Shown piece by piece: positions 17,829 through 26,859 of a stretch of 46,945 bases of DNA (position 1 is the first letter of the stretch; the number at the start of each line of letters is the position of its first letter). Source of the DNA: a bacterium (lineage in GTDB: Bacteria; Sysuimicrobiota; Sysuimicrobiia; Sysuimicrobiales; Segetimicrobiaceae); the NCBI GenBank assembly GCA_035703895.1, contig DASSXJ010000085.1:1-46945 (forward strand), written 5' to 3'. Position numbers and translations under genes: made by a program. Below the pieces are notes generated by a model. It was not told the DNA's origin. It saw only the letters and a program-made list of their open reading frames with translations, and ran no database searches.

Positions 17829-18692
17829 ATTGACGGGACGACAACGGTCGTTGGCGTTATAGGGGACACAGTCCGGGGAACCCTTTCGCCTCGGCTCCAC
17901 AACGCGGCGTTTGCCGCGCTGGGGCTGAACTGGTGTTACGTGGCATTTCAGGTCACTCGGGACCGCCTGGAGCAGGCACTCCGGGGATTGCCCGCGCTCG
18001 GGATTGCCGGAGTCAACGTCACGGTCCCGCACAAGGAAGCCGTCCTCGCCTATCTGGACGACGTCACGGATGACGCGCGGATCGTCGGCGCGGTCAACAC
18101 GATCCGGGTGGAGGGCGGCCGCTTGAGCGGGCACAATACCGATACGAGCGGCATGCTCGACGCGCTCGTGCGCGATGGCGGGCTCACCATGAAAGGGCAG
18201 CGCGCCGCGATCGTGGGGGCGGGCGGCGCAGCCCGCGCCGCCGCGTTCGCGCTGGCCGGCGCGGAGGCGGCGGCCGTGACCATCATCAACCGGAATTGGG
18301 ACCGGGCGGCGGCGCTTGCCGACGCCGTTCGCCGGGCGTTCCGCTGCGCGGTCGATGCGGTCCCCCTCGATGCAAACCCGGTCACGGCGGCGCTCCGGGA
18401 GGCGACGCTCCTGGTGCAGGCCACGACCGTCGGCGGCGCACAGCGGGAGCAGTCGCCCGTCCCCGCGGAGGCGCTGCATCCGGGGATCTTCGTGATGGAC
18501 ATGATCTACAATCCGCACGAGACCACCCTGCTCCGGGAGGCCCGCGACGTAGGGTGCCGGACGCTCGGAGGCCTCCCAATGCTCGTGTACCAGGGCGCCC
18601 GGGCGTTTGAAATCTGGACGGGCCGGGCCGCCCCCCTGCACGTGATGCGCGACGCGGTGGGGCTGCCCGCGGAGACGGCATCCACGACATGA
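17829..18692 (+). CDS. aroE: shikimate dehydrogenase (start codon uncertain)
   Basis: NADP-dependent reduction of 3-dehydroshikimate. The conserved pieces are all here: GTLSPRLHNAAF (substrate Ser pair), GVNVTVPHKEA (catalytic Lys), GAVNTI, GHNTDTSGM (catalytic Asp), and the cofactor loop GAGGAARAAAFALA. About 287-297 aa. The frame opens at TTG 17799, but that overlaps a perfect TATAAT. GGAGG (17813-17817) points to a start near 17823-17829, where the in-frame codons are ACG and ATT and no ATG, GTG or TTG exists. ATT 17829 is chosen as in infC; this is inference. First gene of the aro operon. Confidence 0.88.
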   Translation: MDGTTTVVGVIGDTVRGTLSPRLHNAAFAALGLNWCYVAFQVTRDRLEQALRGLPALGIAGVNVTVPHKEAVLAYLDDVTDDARIVGAVNTIRVEGGRLSGHNTDTSGMLDALVRDGGLTMKGQRAAIVGAGGAARAAAFALAGAEAAAVTIINRNWDRAAALADAVRRAFRCAVDAVPLDANPVTAALREATLLVQATTVGGAQREQSPVPAEALHPGIFVMDMIYNPHETTLLREARDVGCRTLGGLPMLVYQGARAFEIWTGRAAPLHVMRDAVGLPAETASTT

Positions 18693-18711
18693 GCGGGACG
18701 GTGGCGCGCGG

Positions 18712-19851
18712 GTGTTGAGGTTCCTGACCTCCGGAGAATCCCACGGCCGAGGCCTCCTGGTCGTGGTCGAAGGCATGCCGGCAGGCGTGCCCCTCGGCGA
18801 GGACGAGATCAACGGGCAGCTGGCGCGCCGGCAGCGCGGCTACGGACGCGGCGGCCGGATGCAGATCGAGCAGGACCGCGTAGAGATTTATGCCGGGGTG
18901 ATGGGCGGTCTGACGATCGGCGCGCCGATCGGGATGCACATCGGGAACAAGGACTGGCGCAAGAGCGAGCCTCCGCTCACGCAGCCGCGCCCCGGGCATG
19001 CGGACCTCGCGGGCGCGCTCAAATACCATTTCGATGATGTGCGCCGGGTGCTCGAGCGATCGAGCGCGCGCGAGACCGTGTCACGCGTCGCCGTGGGTGG
19101 GGTGTGCCGGGTGCTGCTGGCGCAGTTCGGGATCACCCTGGCCAGCCACGTGGTCGAACTCGGCGGCATCGCGATCACCCGCCGCCCCGAGCGGTACGAG
19201 GACATTCCCAAGATCGCCGAGGAATCCCCGCTGCGCTGCGTCGATCCGGAGGCCGAGGTCCGCATGATCGCGGCCATCGACAAGGCCAAAGAGGACGGTG
19301 ATACGCTCGGCGGCGTGTTCGAGGTCGTCGCGACCGGCCTCCCGATCGGGCTCGGCTCGTACGTCCACTGGGACCGCCGGCTGGACGGCCGGCTCGCACA
19401 GGCGGTCATGTCCATCAACGCGATCAAAGGCGTGGAGATCGGGGAAGGGTTCCAGGAGGCGCGGCTGCCGGGGTCCTCGGCGCACGACGAGATCTTCTAT
19501 GATCCCTCTCGCGGGTTTTACCGCAGTACGAACCGGGCCGGCGGGACCGAGGGCGGCATGACGACGGGGGACCCGCTCGTCGTCCGCGTGGCGATGAAGC
19601 CCCTCAGCACCCTTCGGAGCCCGCTCGCATCGGTGGATATTGTGACCAAGGAACGCGTGGAGGCGGCGGTCGTCCGCAGCGATGTGACCGCGGTCCCCGC
19701 CGCCGGCGTGATCGGCGAGGCGATGGTGGCGTTCGTGCTCGCGGATGCGATGCTCGAGAAGTTCGGTGCGGACAGCCTGGATCAGATGCGCGCCGCCTAC
19801 GAGGCCCACCGGCGGTGGGTCCGCGCCGGCCCTCAGCGCGGGCCATCGTAG
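18712..19851 (+). CDS. aroC: chorismate synthase
   Basis: 379 aa, GTG start. Signatures: GESHGRGLLVVVEGMPAG near the start, RRQRGYGRGGRM (FMN/substrate), RVLERSSARETVSRVAVG, and the late RAGGTEGGMTTG. It converts EPSP to chorismate with reduced FMN. Nineteen nt after aroE in the same operon. Confidence 0.97.
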   Translation: MLRFLTSGESHGRGLLVVVEGMPAGVPLGEDEINGQLARRQRGYGRGGRMQIEQDRVEIYAGVMGGLTIGAPIGMHIGNKDWRKSEPPLTQPRPGHADLAGALKYHFDDVRRVLERSSARETVSRVAVGGVCRVLLAQFGITLASHVVELGGIAITRRPERYEDIPKIAEESPLRCVDPEAEVRMIAAIDKAKEDGDTLGGVFEVVATGLPIGLGSYVHWDRRLDGRLAQAVMSINAIKGVEIGEGFQEARLPGSSAHDEIFYDPSRGFYRSTNRAGGTEGGMTTGDPLVVRVAMKPLSTLRSPLASVDIVTKERVEAAVVRSDVTAVPAAGVIGEAMVAFVLADAMLEKFGADSLDQMRAAYEAHRRWVRAGPQRGPS

Positions 19852-19859
19852 TCACGCCG

Positions 19860-21494
19860 GTGGAAGCCAACGTTGTGCTGATTGGGTTCATGGCCACGGG
19901 CAAGTCCGCCGTCGGCGAGCTCGTCGCCTCTCGCCTCGGGCGTCCCTTCATCGACACCGACGCGTTGATCGAAGCGCAGGCCGGGCGGCCGGTTCCCCGG
20001 ATTTTCGCCGAGATGGGCGAGGCCGCATTCCGCCGGCTTGAGGCGGGCGTGGTGGCGGATGCGGCCGCGCGAAGCGGCTGCGTCATCGCGACGGGGGGCG
20101 GCGTCGTCCTCAGCCCTGACAACATGGACCGCCTCCGCCGGGGCGGGCTCGTCATCGCGCTTCACGCGGATCCGCGGGCCATCCTGGCGAGGGCCGGCGG
20201 CGTTGGGGACCGGCCGTTGTTGGGGGACGATCCGGAAGGCAATGTGCGCCGCCTTCTCGATGAGCGGGCGCCGCTGTACCGCGCCGCCGATCTCGCGATC
20301 GAGACCTCGTCGCTCTCGGTCGACGCCGTCGCCGACCGCGTGGTCGCCTTTGTCCGGGCGCGCGCGGGGACCGGGGCCGCCCGGACGGCCCATCCCCATC
20401 TCGCGTGCGTGCGGGTGGATCTGGGCTCCCGGAGCTACGACGTCTGGATCGGCGAGGGAGTGCTCGAGGATGCCGCCGCGTACATGGAGCGCTGCGGGAT
20501 CCGGGGCCGCCTCGCCCTGCTCACGCATCCGCGCATTGACGCCCTGTACGGCCGCGCGCTGGCCGACCGGCTGCGCGTGGCCGGCTACGACGTGGTGGCG
20601 CTCACGGTCCCGGCGGCGGAGTCGAGCAAGAGTCTCCGAGTGGCCGAGCGGATGTATCACGCCCTGATCGATGCGCGGTTCGACCGGCACGCGGCCCTGC
20701 TCGCGCTCGGCGGGGGCGTGGCGGGCGATCTGGGAGGGTTCGTCGCCGCGACGTTCCTGCGCGGCATCGCCTGGGTGGCGGTGCCGACGACGCTCCTCGC
20801 GCAGGTCGACGCCAGCATCGGCGGGAAGACCGGGATCAACCTGCGCGCCAAGAACCTCATCGGCGCCATCCACCAGCCCGCGCTCGTCTTGTCGGATATC
20901 GGGACCCTGCGCTCGCTGCCGCCCCGGGAGGTACGGTCCGGGATGGCCGAAGTGGTCAAGACCGGCGTGATCGGAGATCCGCTCCTGTTCGAGTTCGTCG
21001 AGCAGCGCCCTCGGGCAATCCTCCGCCGCGACCCCGAGGCGCTGGCCTGGATCGTCGGCCGGTGCGCGGCATACAAAGCCGGTATCGTGGCCGGGGATGA
21101 ACGGGAGGCCGGCGAGCGTATGGTGCTCAACTACGGTCACACGATCGGTCACGGCATCGAGGCTGCGGCGGGATACCGAGGATTCACCCACGGCGAAGCC
21201 ATCGCCGTGGGCATGACGCTCGAAGCCCAGGTGTCCGCCCGGCTCGGCCTTTGCGATGCCGTCCTGGTCGAGCGTCAAACCCGCACGCTGGCCGCGCTCG
21301 GCCTGCCCGTTCGGCTGGGGGCGCTCGGGCGCGGGAAGGCCCCCGCCTCTGACCGGATTCAGGCGGCAATGGCGCACGACAAGAAGGCCAGCGCGGGCCG
21401 GCTCCGCTTCGCCCTGCCCGAGGCGCTGGGGCGCACGGTGATCCGCGACGACGTTCCACCCGCGCTCGTGGAGGAGGTGCTTGCCGGTGGTTAA
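19860..21494 (+). CDS. aroKB: bifunctional shikimate kinase / 3-dehydroquinate synthase (AroKB fusion)
   Basis: 544 aa from GTG 19860 (8 nt after aroC). Residues 1 to about 165 are shikimate kinase: Walker [13 protein letters not shown] (9-20), DTDALIE, and [11 protein letters not shown] linker then leads to dehydroquinate synthase (about 180-540) with [51 protein letters not shown] and the metal-binding [12 protein letters not shown]. The frame is open 15 codons further up, inside aroC, so the exact start is uncertain. Similar fusions are known in Thermotoga. It joins step 2 to step 5 of the pathway. Confidence 0.94.
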   Translation: MEANVVLIGFMATGKSAVGELVASRLGRPFIDTDALIEAQAGRPVPRIFAEMGEAAFRRLEAGVVADAAARSGCVIATGGGVVLSPDNMDRLRRGGLVIALHADPRAILARAGGVGDRPLLGDDPEGNVRRLLDERAPLYRAADLAIETSSLSVDAVADRVVAFVRARAGTGAARTAHPHLACVRVDLGSRSYDVWIGEGVLEDAAAYMERCGIRGRLALLTHPRIDALYGRALADRLRVAGYDVVALTVPAAESSKSLRVAERMYHALIDARFDRHAALLALGGGVAGDLGGFVAATFLRGIAWVAVPTTLLAQVDASIGGKTGINLRAKNLIGAIHQPALVLSDIGTLRSLPPREVRSGMAEVVKTGVIGDPLLFEFVEQRPRAILRRDPEALAWIVGRCAAYKAGIVAGDEREAGERMVLNYGHTIGHGIEAAAGYRGFTHGEAIAVGMTLEAQVSARLGLCDAVLVERQTRTLAALGLPVRLGALGRGKAPASDRIQAAMAHDKKASAGRLRFALPEALGRTVIRDDVPPALVEEVLAGG

Positions 21495-22005
21495 AGTCCT
21501 GGTGCTCCACGGGCCGAACTTGAACCTGCTCGGGGAGCGTGAGCCGTCGGTGTACGGTGCGATGACGCTCGCGGAAATCGACCGGCGGATTCAGGCGCTG
21601 GCGCGCGCGGAGGGGGCCTCGGTTGACACGTTTCAGAGTAATCATGAAGGCGCGATCATCGATCGCCTGCACGCCTCGCGCGGGCGATACGACGCGGTCG
21701 TGATCAACCCGGGCGCCCTGACCCACTATTCGTTCGCGCTCCGCGATGCGATCGCGTCGATCCCGGAGCCGGTGATCGAAGTTCACCTCTCCAACATTCA
21801 CGCGCGGGACGCGTTCCGGCACACATCGGTCGTCTCCCCCGTTGTGAAGGGGCAGATCGCCGGGTTCGGCGTGCACAGTTACCTGCTGGGCCTGCGCGCG
21901 GCGCTGGCGGTGGTAGCGCAGGGAGAGTCCGCGCAACAGCCGTCGCGGCGCGCACCGCGCACGGCTCGGCAGCGGCGCGCGGGGGCGTCGCGGAGGAAGC
22001 CCTGA
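21487..22005 (+). CDS. aroQ: type II 3-dehydroquinate dehydratase
   Basis: 172 aa. The family core is intact: [19 protein letters not shown] (with the catalytic Tyr), [28 protein letters not shown], and [18 protein letters not shown] with the catalytic His. Start GTG 21487 is 9 nt from GGAGG; TTG 21481 is closer. It overlaps the aroKB end by 8 nt. A basic C-terminal tail of about 25 residues ([19 protein letters not shown]) exceeds the usual length of about 146 aa. Confidence 0.95.
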   Translation: MVKVLVLHGPNLNLLGEREPSVYGAMTLAEIDRRIQALARAEGASVDTFQSNHEGAIIDRLHASRGRYDAVVINPGALTHYSFALRDAIASIPEPVIEVHLSNIHARDAFRHTSVVSPVVKGQIAGFGVHSYLLGLRAALAVVAQGESAQQPSRRAPRTARQRRAGASRRKP

Positions 22006-22056
22006 GCGCCCGTCGAAGCAACACGCCACCATGACCGGAACGCCGGGAGGCTGACG

Positions 22057-22428
22057 ATGCGGTTCCGCGGAGTTCGGGGGGCGGTGACGGTCGACGCCAA
22101 CACGGAGAAGGCGATCCTGGATGCCACCTACGACCTCCTCCAGCAGATGATCAAGGCGAACGAGGTCGAGGCGGATGACATCGCCGGCGTCATGTTTACC
22201 GTGACGTCCGATTTGAACGCGGCCTTTCCCGCCGAGGCGGGCCGGCGGCTTCCCGGCTGGGCGCATGTCCCGTTGATGTGTGCGCAAGAAGTGCCGGTCC
22301 CCGGCGCCCTCCCGCGGTGCGTGCGCGTGCTCATGCTCGTCAACACCACGAAGACCGCGGGGGAGGTGGAGCACATCTACCTCCGCGAAGCGGAGCGGCT
22401 CCGCCCGGATCTGACCTCCAAGCCGTGA
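22057..22428 (+). CDS. aroH: chorismate mutase, AroH class
   Basis: 123 aa, the monofunctional trimeric type. The active-site residues of the Bacillus enzyme appear at the same numbers: R7, E78, R90 and Y108. Key segments are MRFRGVRGAVTVDANT and QEVPVPGALPRCVRVLMLVN. It turns chorismate into prephenate, which TyrA, encoded further right, oxidises. A GGAGG-type ribosome site is 6 nt upstream. Confidence 0.95.
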   Translation: MRFRGVRGAVTVDANTEKAILDATYDLLQQMIKANEVEADDIAGVMFTVTSDLNAAFPAEAGRRLPGWAHVPLMCAQEVPVPGALPRCVRVLMLVNTTKTAGEVEHIYLREAERLRPDLTSKP

Positions 22429-22440
22429 CGCCGGCCGAGC

Positions 22441-23736
22441 ATGGCCGGTGACCGTGTTCGCCCGCTCGTAGTCTCCCCGGGACGCCCGCTGCGGGGCGTC
22501 GTGCGCGTCCCCGGCGACAAGTCCATCTCCCACCGTGCGGCGATCCTGGGCGCGATCGCGCACGGCACGACCCGGATCTGGGGATTTCTCCGCGCCGAGG
22601 ACTGCCTGTCGACCCTGCGGTGCCTCCGGGCCTTGGGCGTTGCGATCGACGACCGCGGGAGCGAGATGGAGATCCGGGGAGGCGGGCTCCGCGAGCCTGA
22701 GGAGATCCTGGACGTCGGCAACTCGGGGACCACGCTACGCCTGCTCGCCGGCGTGCTCGCGGGACAGCGCTTTCACAGCGTGCTGACCGGGGACGCCTCG
22801 ATCCGCCGCAGGCCCATGGATCGCGTTGTCGACCCGCTGCGCCGGATGGGCGCCAGGATCTCCGGGCGCGAGGGCGGGCGGCTCGCGCCGCTGGCGATGA
22901 GCGGGGGAGAGCTGCGCGGTATCACCTATGCCACCCCGGTGGCGAGCGCCCAGGTGAAGTCCGCGCTGCTGCTCGCCGGGCTCTTTGCGGACGGCGACAC
23001 GGTGGTCCAAGAACCGCTGCAGAGCCGCGACCACACCGAGCGCATGCTCGGCGCGTTCGACGCCGAGGTCGTCCGCGGCGGCCTCACGGTCCGGCTGCGG
23101 GGCCCCCAGGCGCTCAGCGGGACCGAGGTCCGCGTGCCTGGGGATCTCTCGTCCGCCGCGTTTTTCCTCGTCGCCGCGGCGCTGGTCCCCGGTTCCGAAT
23201 TGGCGGTCGCCGGCGTGGGCCTGAACCCGACCCGGACCGGCGTCCTCGACGCCCTGAGGATGATGGGAGCTGCCGTCGAGGTCCGGGACCTCAAGGAAGA
23301 AAGCGGGGAACCGGTGGGCACCGTCCTGGTGCACGGCGGTCACCTCCACGGGACGGTGATCGGCGGAGATCTGATCCCGCGTGCCATCGACGAACTGCCG
23401 GTGCTCGCGGTTGCGGCCTCCCTCGCGGAGGGCGAGACCGTGATCCGGGACGCGGCTGAGTTACGGGTAAAGGAGTCGGACCGCATCGAAGCGCTCGCGC
23501 GCGAACTGGGCCGCCTCGGAGCGAGGGTCGAGGCACGGCCGGACGGTCTCGCCATCGTCGGGACGCGGCGGCTGCGGGGTGGACGTGTGGCGAGCGCAGG
23601 GGATCACCGCATCGCCATGGCCCTCGCCGTGGCGGGGCTCTGCGCCGACGGGGCGGTGACCGTCGACGATCCCGCCTGTATCGAGACGTCGTTTCCTGGG
23701 TTTGCGGACGCTCTCCGCCACGCGACCGGCGGATGA
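22441..23736 (+). CDS. aroA: 3-phosphoshikimate 1-carboxyvinyltransferase (EPSP synthase)
   Basis: 431 aa. Motifs: VPGDKSISHRAAILGAIA near the N-terminus, LDVGNSGTTLRLLAGVLAG, SIRRRPMDRVVDPL, ATPVASAQVKSALLLAGL, and near the end RVASAGDHRIAMALAVAGL. GNSGTTLRL is the form seen in Bacillus-like enzymes. It joins shikimate-3-phosphate to PEP. Its TGA overlaps the next ATG as ATGA. Confidence 0.97.
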   Translation: MAGDRVRPLVVSPGRPLRGVVRVPGDKSISHRAAILGAIAHGTTRIWGFLRAEDCLSTLRCLRALGVAIDDRGSEMEIRGGGLREPEEILDVGNSGTTLRLLAGVLAGQRFHSVLTGDASIRRRPMDRVVDPLRRMGARISGREGGRLAPLAMSGGELRGITYATPVASAQVKSALLLAGLFADGDTVVQEPLQSRDHTERMLGAFDAEVVRGGLTVRLRGPQALSGTEVRVPGDLSSAAFFLVAAALVPGSELAVAGVGLNPTRTGVLDALRMMGAAVEVRDLKEESGEPVGTVLVHGGHLHGTVIGGDLIPRAIDELPVLAVAASLAEGETVIRDAAELRVKESDRIEALARELGRLGARVEARPDGLAIVGTRRLRGGRVASAGDHRIAMALAVAGLCADGAVTVDDPACIETSFPGFADALRHATGG

Positions 23737-24476
23737 GCGACCATGTGCTTCAGCTGCTGGCGGCTTCGGCCATCGTGTGCCTGGCGTCGATGATCAAGGG
23801 CACGATCGGGTTCGGATTCCCGCTCGTGGCGGTCCCGTTGCTGTCGACCCTGATGGGGCCCCGGGTCGCGATCCCGGTCGTCGCGATTCCCACGCTGCTC
23901 AGCAATGTGCTCGTCTTTCGCCGCGGCGGCGCCGGCGGTGCTCCTGCGGCGATGTGGACGGCGCTGAGCGGTCTCGCGGTGGGGACGGTAGCGGGGGCGC
24001 TCCTGCTCGGGTCGCTCGACGCGCGCCTTGTGTCCGGGCTCGTCGGGCTCGTCGCCATCCTGTATGTGCTCGCGACCGCGCTCCGCTTGACGGTGAGGGT
24101 GCCCGCCGCGTCGGCCCGGCAGGTCGGGCCGGTGTTCGGCGTGCTCGCGGGACTGATGGGTGGGGCCACGGGGATCTCCTCCCCGCTCATGGCCAGTTAC
24201 CTGCTGCTCCTCCGGCTCGAGAAGCGGGAGTTCGTCTTCTGGATCACCGTGATGTTCTTCATCGTCAACATCGCCCAGGTCGCCACGTACTTCCGCCTCG
24301 GCCTCTACGCGGTGCCGGTGCTGACCACCGCGCTCCTGGTCTGCGTGCCCATGGTGATCGGGACCCTCGCCGGCCTGGCGCTGCAGGACCGGCTCGCGCC
24401 CAGGTTGTTTGAGCGGGTCGTGCTCGTCGTGGTCTTCGCGGCCGGGCTCAACCTGGTGGTGCAGAGCCTTCGATAG
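23733..24476 (+). CDS. TSUP (TauE/SafE) family membrane transporter
   Basis: 247 aa with about eight hydrophobic segments. The two half-repeats show the TSUP glycine/proline pattern: GTIGFGFPLVAVPLL early and GLMGGATGISSPLMASYLLLL in the middle. The family exports small anions such as sulfite or sulfonates. It is translationally coupled to aroA, so it may be co-expressed with the aro genes; the substrate is unknown. Its last 29 nt overlap the 3' end of the opposing dehydrogenase. Confidence 0.88.
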   Translation: MSDHVLQLLAASAIVCLASMIKGTIGFGFPLVAVPLLSTLMGPRVAIPVVAIPTLLSNVLVFRRGGAGGAPAAMWTALSGLAVGTVAGALLLGSLDARLVSGLVGLVAILYVLATALRLTVRVPAASARQVGPVFGVLAGLMGGATGISSPLMASYLLLLRLEKREFVFWITVMFFIVNIAQVATYFRLGLYAVPVLTTALLVCVPMVIGTLAGLALQDRLAPRLFERVVLVVVFAAGLNLVVQSLR

Positions 24477-25482
24477 CTTCTTCCCTGCGCTGCCGTACGT
24501 GCTCCCACGTTTCGGGATTGACCAAGTGTGCAGGCCGCTCGCCCCTCAGGACGTGGAGGATCTGGCCCGCGGCGGATACGGACAGATCGCGCGCCGCTTC
24601 CGCCGTGAGGCCCGCCACGTGGGGGGTCAGGATGAGGTTGTCCAGCGCGTAGAGTGGACTGTGGGCGGGCGGCGGCTCCGGGTCAAACACATCGATCGCT
24701 GCTCCACGGATCCAGCCTTCGCGGAGGGCACGAATGAGCGCGGCCTGCTGGACAATTGGGCCGCGCGCCGTGTTCACCAGGAACGCGTGCGGCCGCATCC
24801 GGCGGAGTTCAGCCTCGCCAATCATCCCGCGCGTGTCGTGCGTCAACTCCGCATGAACCGAGACGAAGTCGGGCTCGCGGAGCACGCCGGAGAGATCCTC
24901 GACCCGAACGGCGCCGACCTCCTCGGCTCTGCTGGAGGGCACGTACGGGTCGTACGCGAGGACGCGCATGTGAAAAGCCGCGACGCACTTTCGGGCGACC
25001 TCGGTTCCGATCGTGCCGAGCCCGATGAGCCCCACCGTCCGGCCCTCCAGGCTGATTCGGGCCGACCCGTCTCGGTTGGCCCAGCCGTCGCCTTTTCTCG
25101 TGGCCGCATCGGAGCGAGAAATCTGCTTCGCCAGGTCGAGCATCAGGGCGACCGTATGCTCGGACACCGGGATTGTCCCCAACCCAGGGTTGTTCACCAC
25201 GGCGATTCCCCGCTCCGTCGCCTCTGGAATGTCGACCGCATCGGTGCCGCGCCCGGATGTACTGATCACCAGGAGCCGGCGTCCCTCGCGGATGGCATCC
25301 CCCCTGAGGCGCGTCGGATAGCGCACCCACACCGCCGAGGCCGTGCTGATTGCCTGGAGGATCGCCTCGTGGTCCGGGTCGCTCAGCACGTGGACATCGG
25401 CGTGGGCGGCCAAGAGTGCCTCGCCGGCCTTGTCGTACATCGATCCGACGAGCAGGACCTTGGGGCGCGTTGGTGAGGTCAT
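24448..25482 (-). CDS. D-isomer-specific 2-hydroxyacid dehydrogenase (SerA-like)
   Basis: 344 aa. The NAD-binding core has TVGLIGLGTIGTEVARKCVA (about 148-167). The catalytic triad is placed as usual: Arg in the SVHAELT-to-TARGPIVQ region, Glu before DVFDPEPPP, and His in LILTPHVAGLT. It is similar to phosphoglycerate dehydrogenase and hydroxypyruvate reductase without the C-terminal ACT domain. The ATG overlaps the upstream CoA-transferase stop as ATGA, so both are one minus-strand unit acting perhaps on a 2-hydroxy acid. Substrate unknown. Confidence 0.92.
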   Translation of the reverse strand: MTSPTRPKVLLVGSMYDKAGEALLAAHADVHVLSDPDHEAILQAISTASAVWVRYPTRLRGDAIREGRRLLVISTSGRGTDAVDIPEATERGIAVVNNPGLGTIPVSEHTVALMLDLAKQISRSDAATRKGDGWANRDGSARISLEGRTVGLIGLGTIGTEVARKCVAAFHMRVLAYDPYVPSSRAEEVGAVRVEDLSGVLREPDFVSVHAELTHDTRGMIGEAELRRMRPHAFLVNTARGPIVQQAALIRALREGWIRGAAIDVFDPEPPPAHSPLYALDNLILTPHVAGLTAEAARDLSVSAAGQILHVLRGERPAHLVNPETWEHVRQRREEAIEGSAPPG

Positions 25483-26681
25483 CGGGTCGCTCCTCCAACG
25501 ATGCCGCGAGCGCGGAGCCGGCTGATCTCCTCCCGGCGATAGCCGTAATCCATGAGGATCTCATCGGTATGCTGTCCGGGGTCCGGCGGCAGGTCGAGCC
25601 GTGCCGCCCGCTCGCCGTCGATAGTAATCGGCAGGTTCGCGAGGCGAAGGTCGGGGATCGCCGGGTGGGGCACAGGTGGAAACAAGTTAAGCGCCTCCAC
25701 CTGAGGATCCGCCGCGACCTCGTCCAGCTTTCGCACCCGGCTACAGGGAATGTCGCCCGCGAGTAGCACCGCCTCCCACTCGCGCGCCGTCCGCGTCAGA
25801 AACCGTGCTTCCAGGATCTCGTGCAGGGCGTCGCGGTTGGTGACACGGTCGGCGTTGGTACGGAACCGGGAGTCTCCGGCGAGCTCGGGGGTGCCGAGCG
25901 CGTTACACAACCGCTCGAAGATCGAGGTGTTCCCCGCTGCGAGTTGCAGGTAGCCGTCGCGCGTGGCAAAGCCCTCGTAGGGCGCGATCATGGCCGCCCG
26001 AGAACCGACGGGCCCCGGCGCGCGGCCGGTCGCGAGGTAGGCAACGAGGTGATAGCCGACCCAGGCGACGCCGGTTTCGAGCAGGCTCGTTTCGATCCGG
26101 CAGCCGCGCCCGCTCCGCTCGCGGGCGTGCAACGCGCCGAGCACGCCCAGTGCTGCCCACATCCCCGCCCCGATATCCACAATCGATGGGCCCGTGCGGC
26201 ACGGCGGCCGGCCCGGCTCGCCGGTCATGCTCATGATGCCCGAGTACGCCTGGATGACCGGATCATACCCCGGGCGGTCCGCGAGCGGTCCGGTTGACCC
26301 GAATCCGGTGATCGAGCAATAGACGATTTTGGGGTTGCCGGCGCGGACGTGTGCGTAGTCCAGCCCACGCTTTGCCAGGCTGCCGGTGCGAAAGCTCTCG
26401 ACGAGCACGTCCACCTCCGCGGCGAGGCGGCGCACGATCGCTTGGCCGTCCGGATGGTCGAGGTCGACGACCAGGCTTCGCTTGTTGCGATTGAAACTGA
26501 GAAAAATCGTGCTGATGCCGTTCCAGTCGGGCGGCCGCCACTCGCGCGTGTCGTCGCCAACGCCGGGGCGCTCCACCTTGATGATGTCGGCGCCGAGGTC
26601 CCCCAGGATCATTGAGCAGAATGGCCCGGCGATGTTGCGGGTCAGGTCGAGGACGCGAATACCGTCGAGGACCGCCGCCAT
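25479..26681 (-). CDS. CaiB/BaiF family CoA-transferase (class III)
   Basis: 400 aa from ATG 26681, which has GGAGGG 8 nt upstream; the frame stays open further, out of family. Features: GIRVLDLTRNIAGPFCSMIL, LGADIIKVERPGVGDDTR, FNRNKRSLVVDL, VESFRTGSLAKRGLDY, SITGFGSTGPLADRPGYD and SIVDIGAGMWAALGVL (holding the catalytic Asp). Class III enzymes move CoA between organic acids such as formate/oxalate or carnitine types. Partner of the dehydrogenase below it. Confidence 0.93.
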   Translation of the reverse strand: MAAVLDGIRVLDLTRNIAGPFCSMILGDLGADIIKVERPGVGDDTREWRPPDWNGISTIFLSFNRNKRSLVVDLDHPDGQAIVRRLAAEVDVLVESFRTGSLAKRGLDYAHVRAGNPKIVYCSITGFGSTGPLADRPGYDPVIQAYSGIMSMTGEPGRPPCRTGPSIVDIGAGMWAALGVLGALHARERSGRGCRIETSLLETGVAWVGYHLVAYLATGRAPGPVGSRAAMIAPYEGFATRDGYLQLAAGNTSIFERLCNALGTPELAGDSRFRTNADRVTNRDALHEILEARFLTRTAREWEAVLLAGDIPCSRVRKLDEVAADPQVEALNLFPPVPHPAIPDLRLANLPITIDGERAARLDLPPDPGQHTDEILMDYGYRREEISRLRARGIVGGATR

Positions 26682-26831
26682 AGACTTACCCTCCGCCCTG
26701 CGACGTCGCGCGCATGATCTCACCTTTTCCTTAGTCTGCAGCTTGCGGATTCGCTGTCCATGGGTTTGGCGTCCTTCCTGGCCCCCGCGGGTACGGTTTC
26801 CCCTCATCTGGTGCAATCGCTTGACGCGGTA

Positions 26832-26840
26832 TGCTATGAT
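26832..26840 (+). promoter_or_regulatory. extended -10 promoter of the T-box operon
   Basis: TGCTATGAT gives an extended -10 (TGnTATGAT). The best -35 candidate at 17 nt, TGCAAT (26812-26817), is poor; a TTGACG at 26821 is too close. Start near 26847, just before the T-box stem I. Confidence 0.5.
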
Positions 26841-26859
26841 GTACTGTACATTCACGAAC

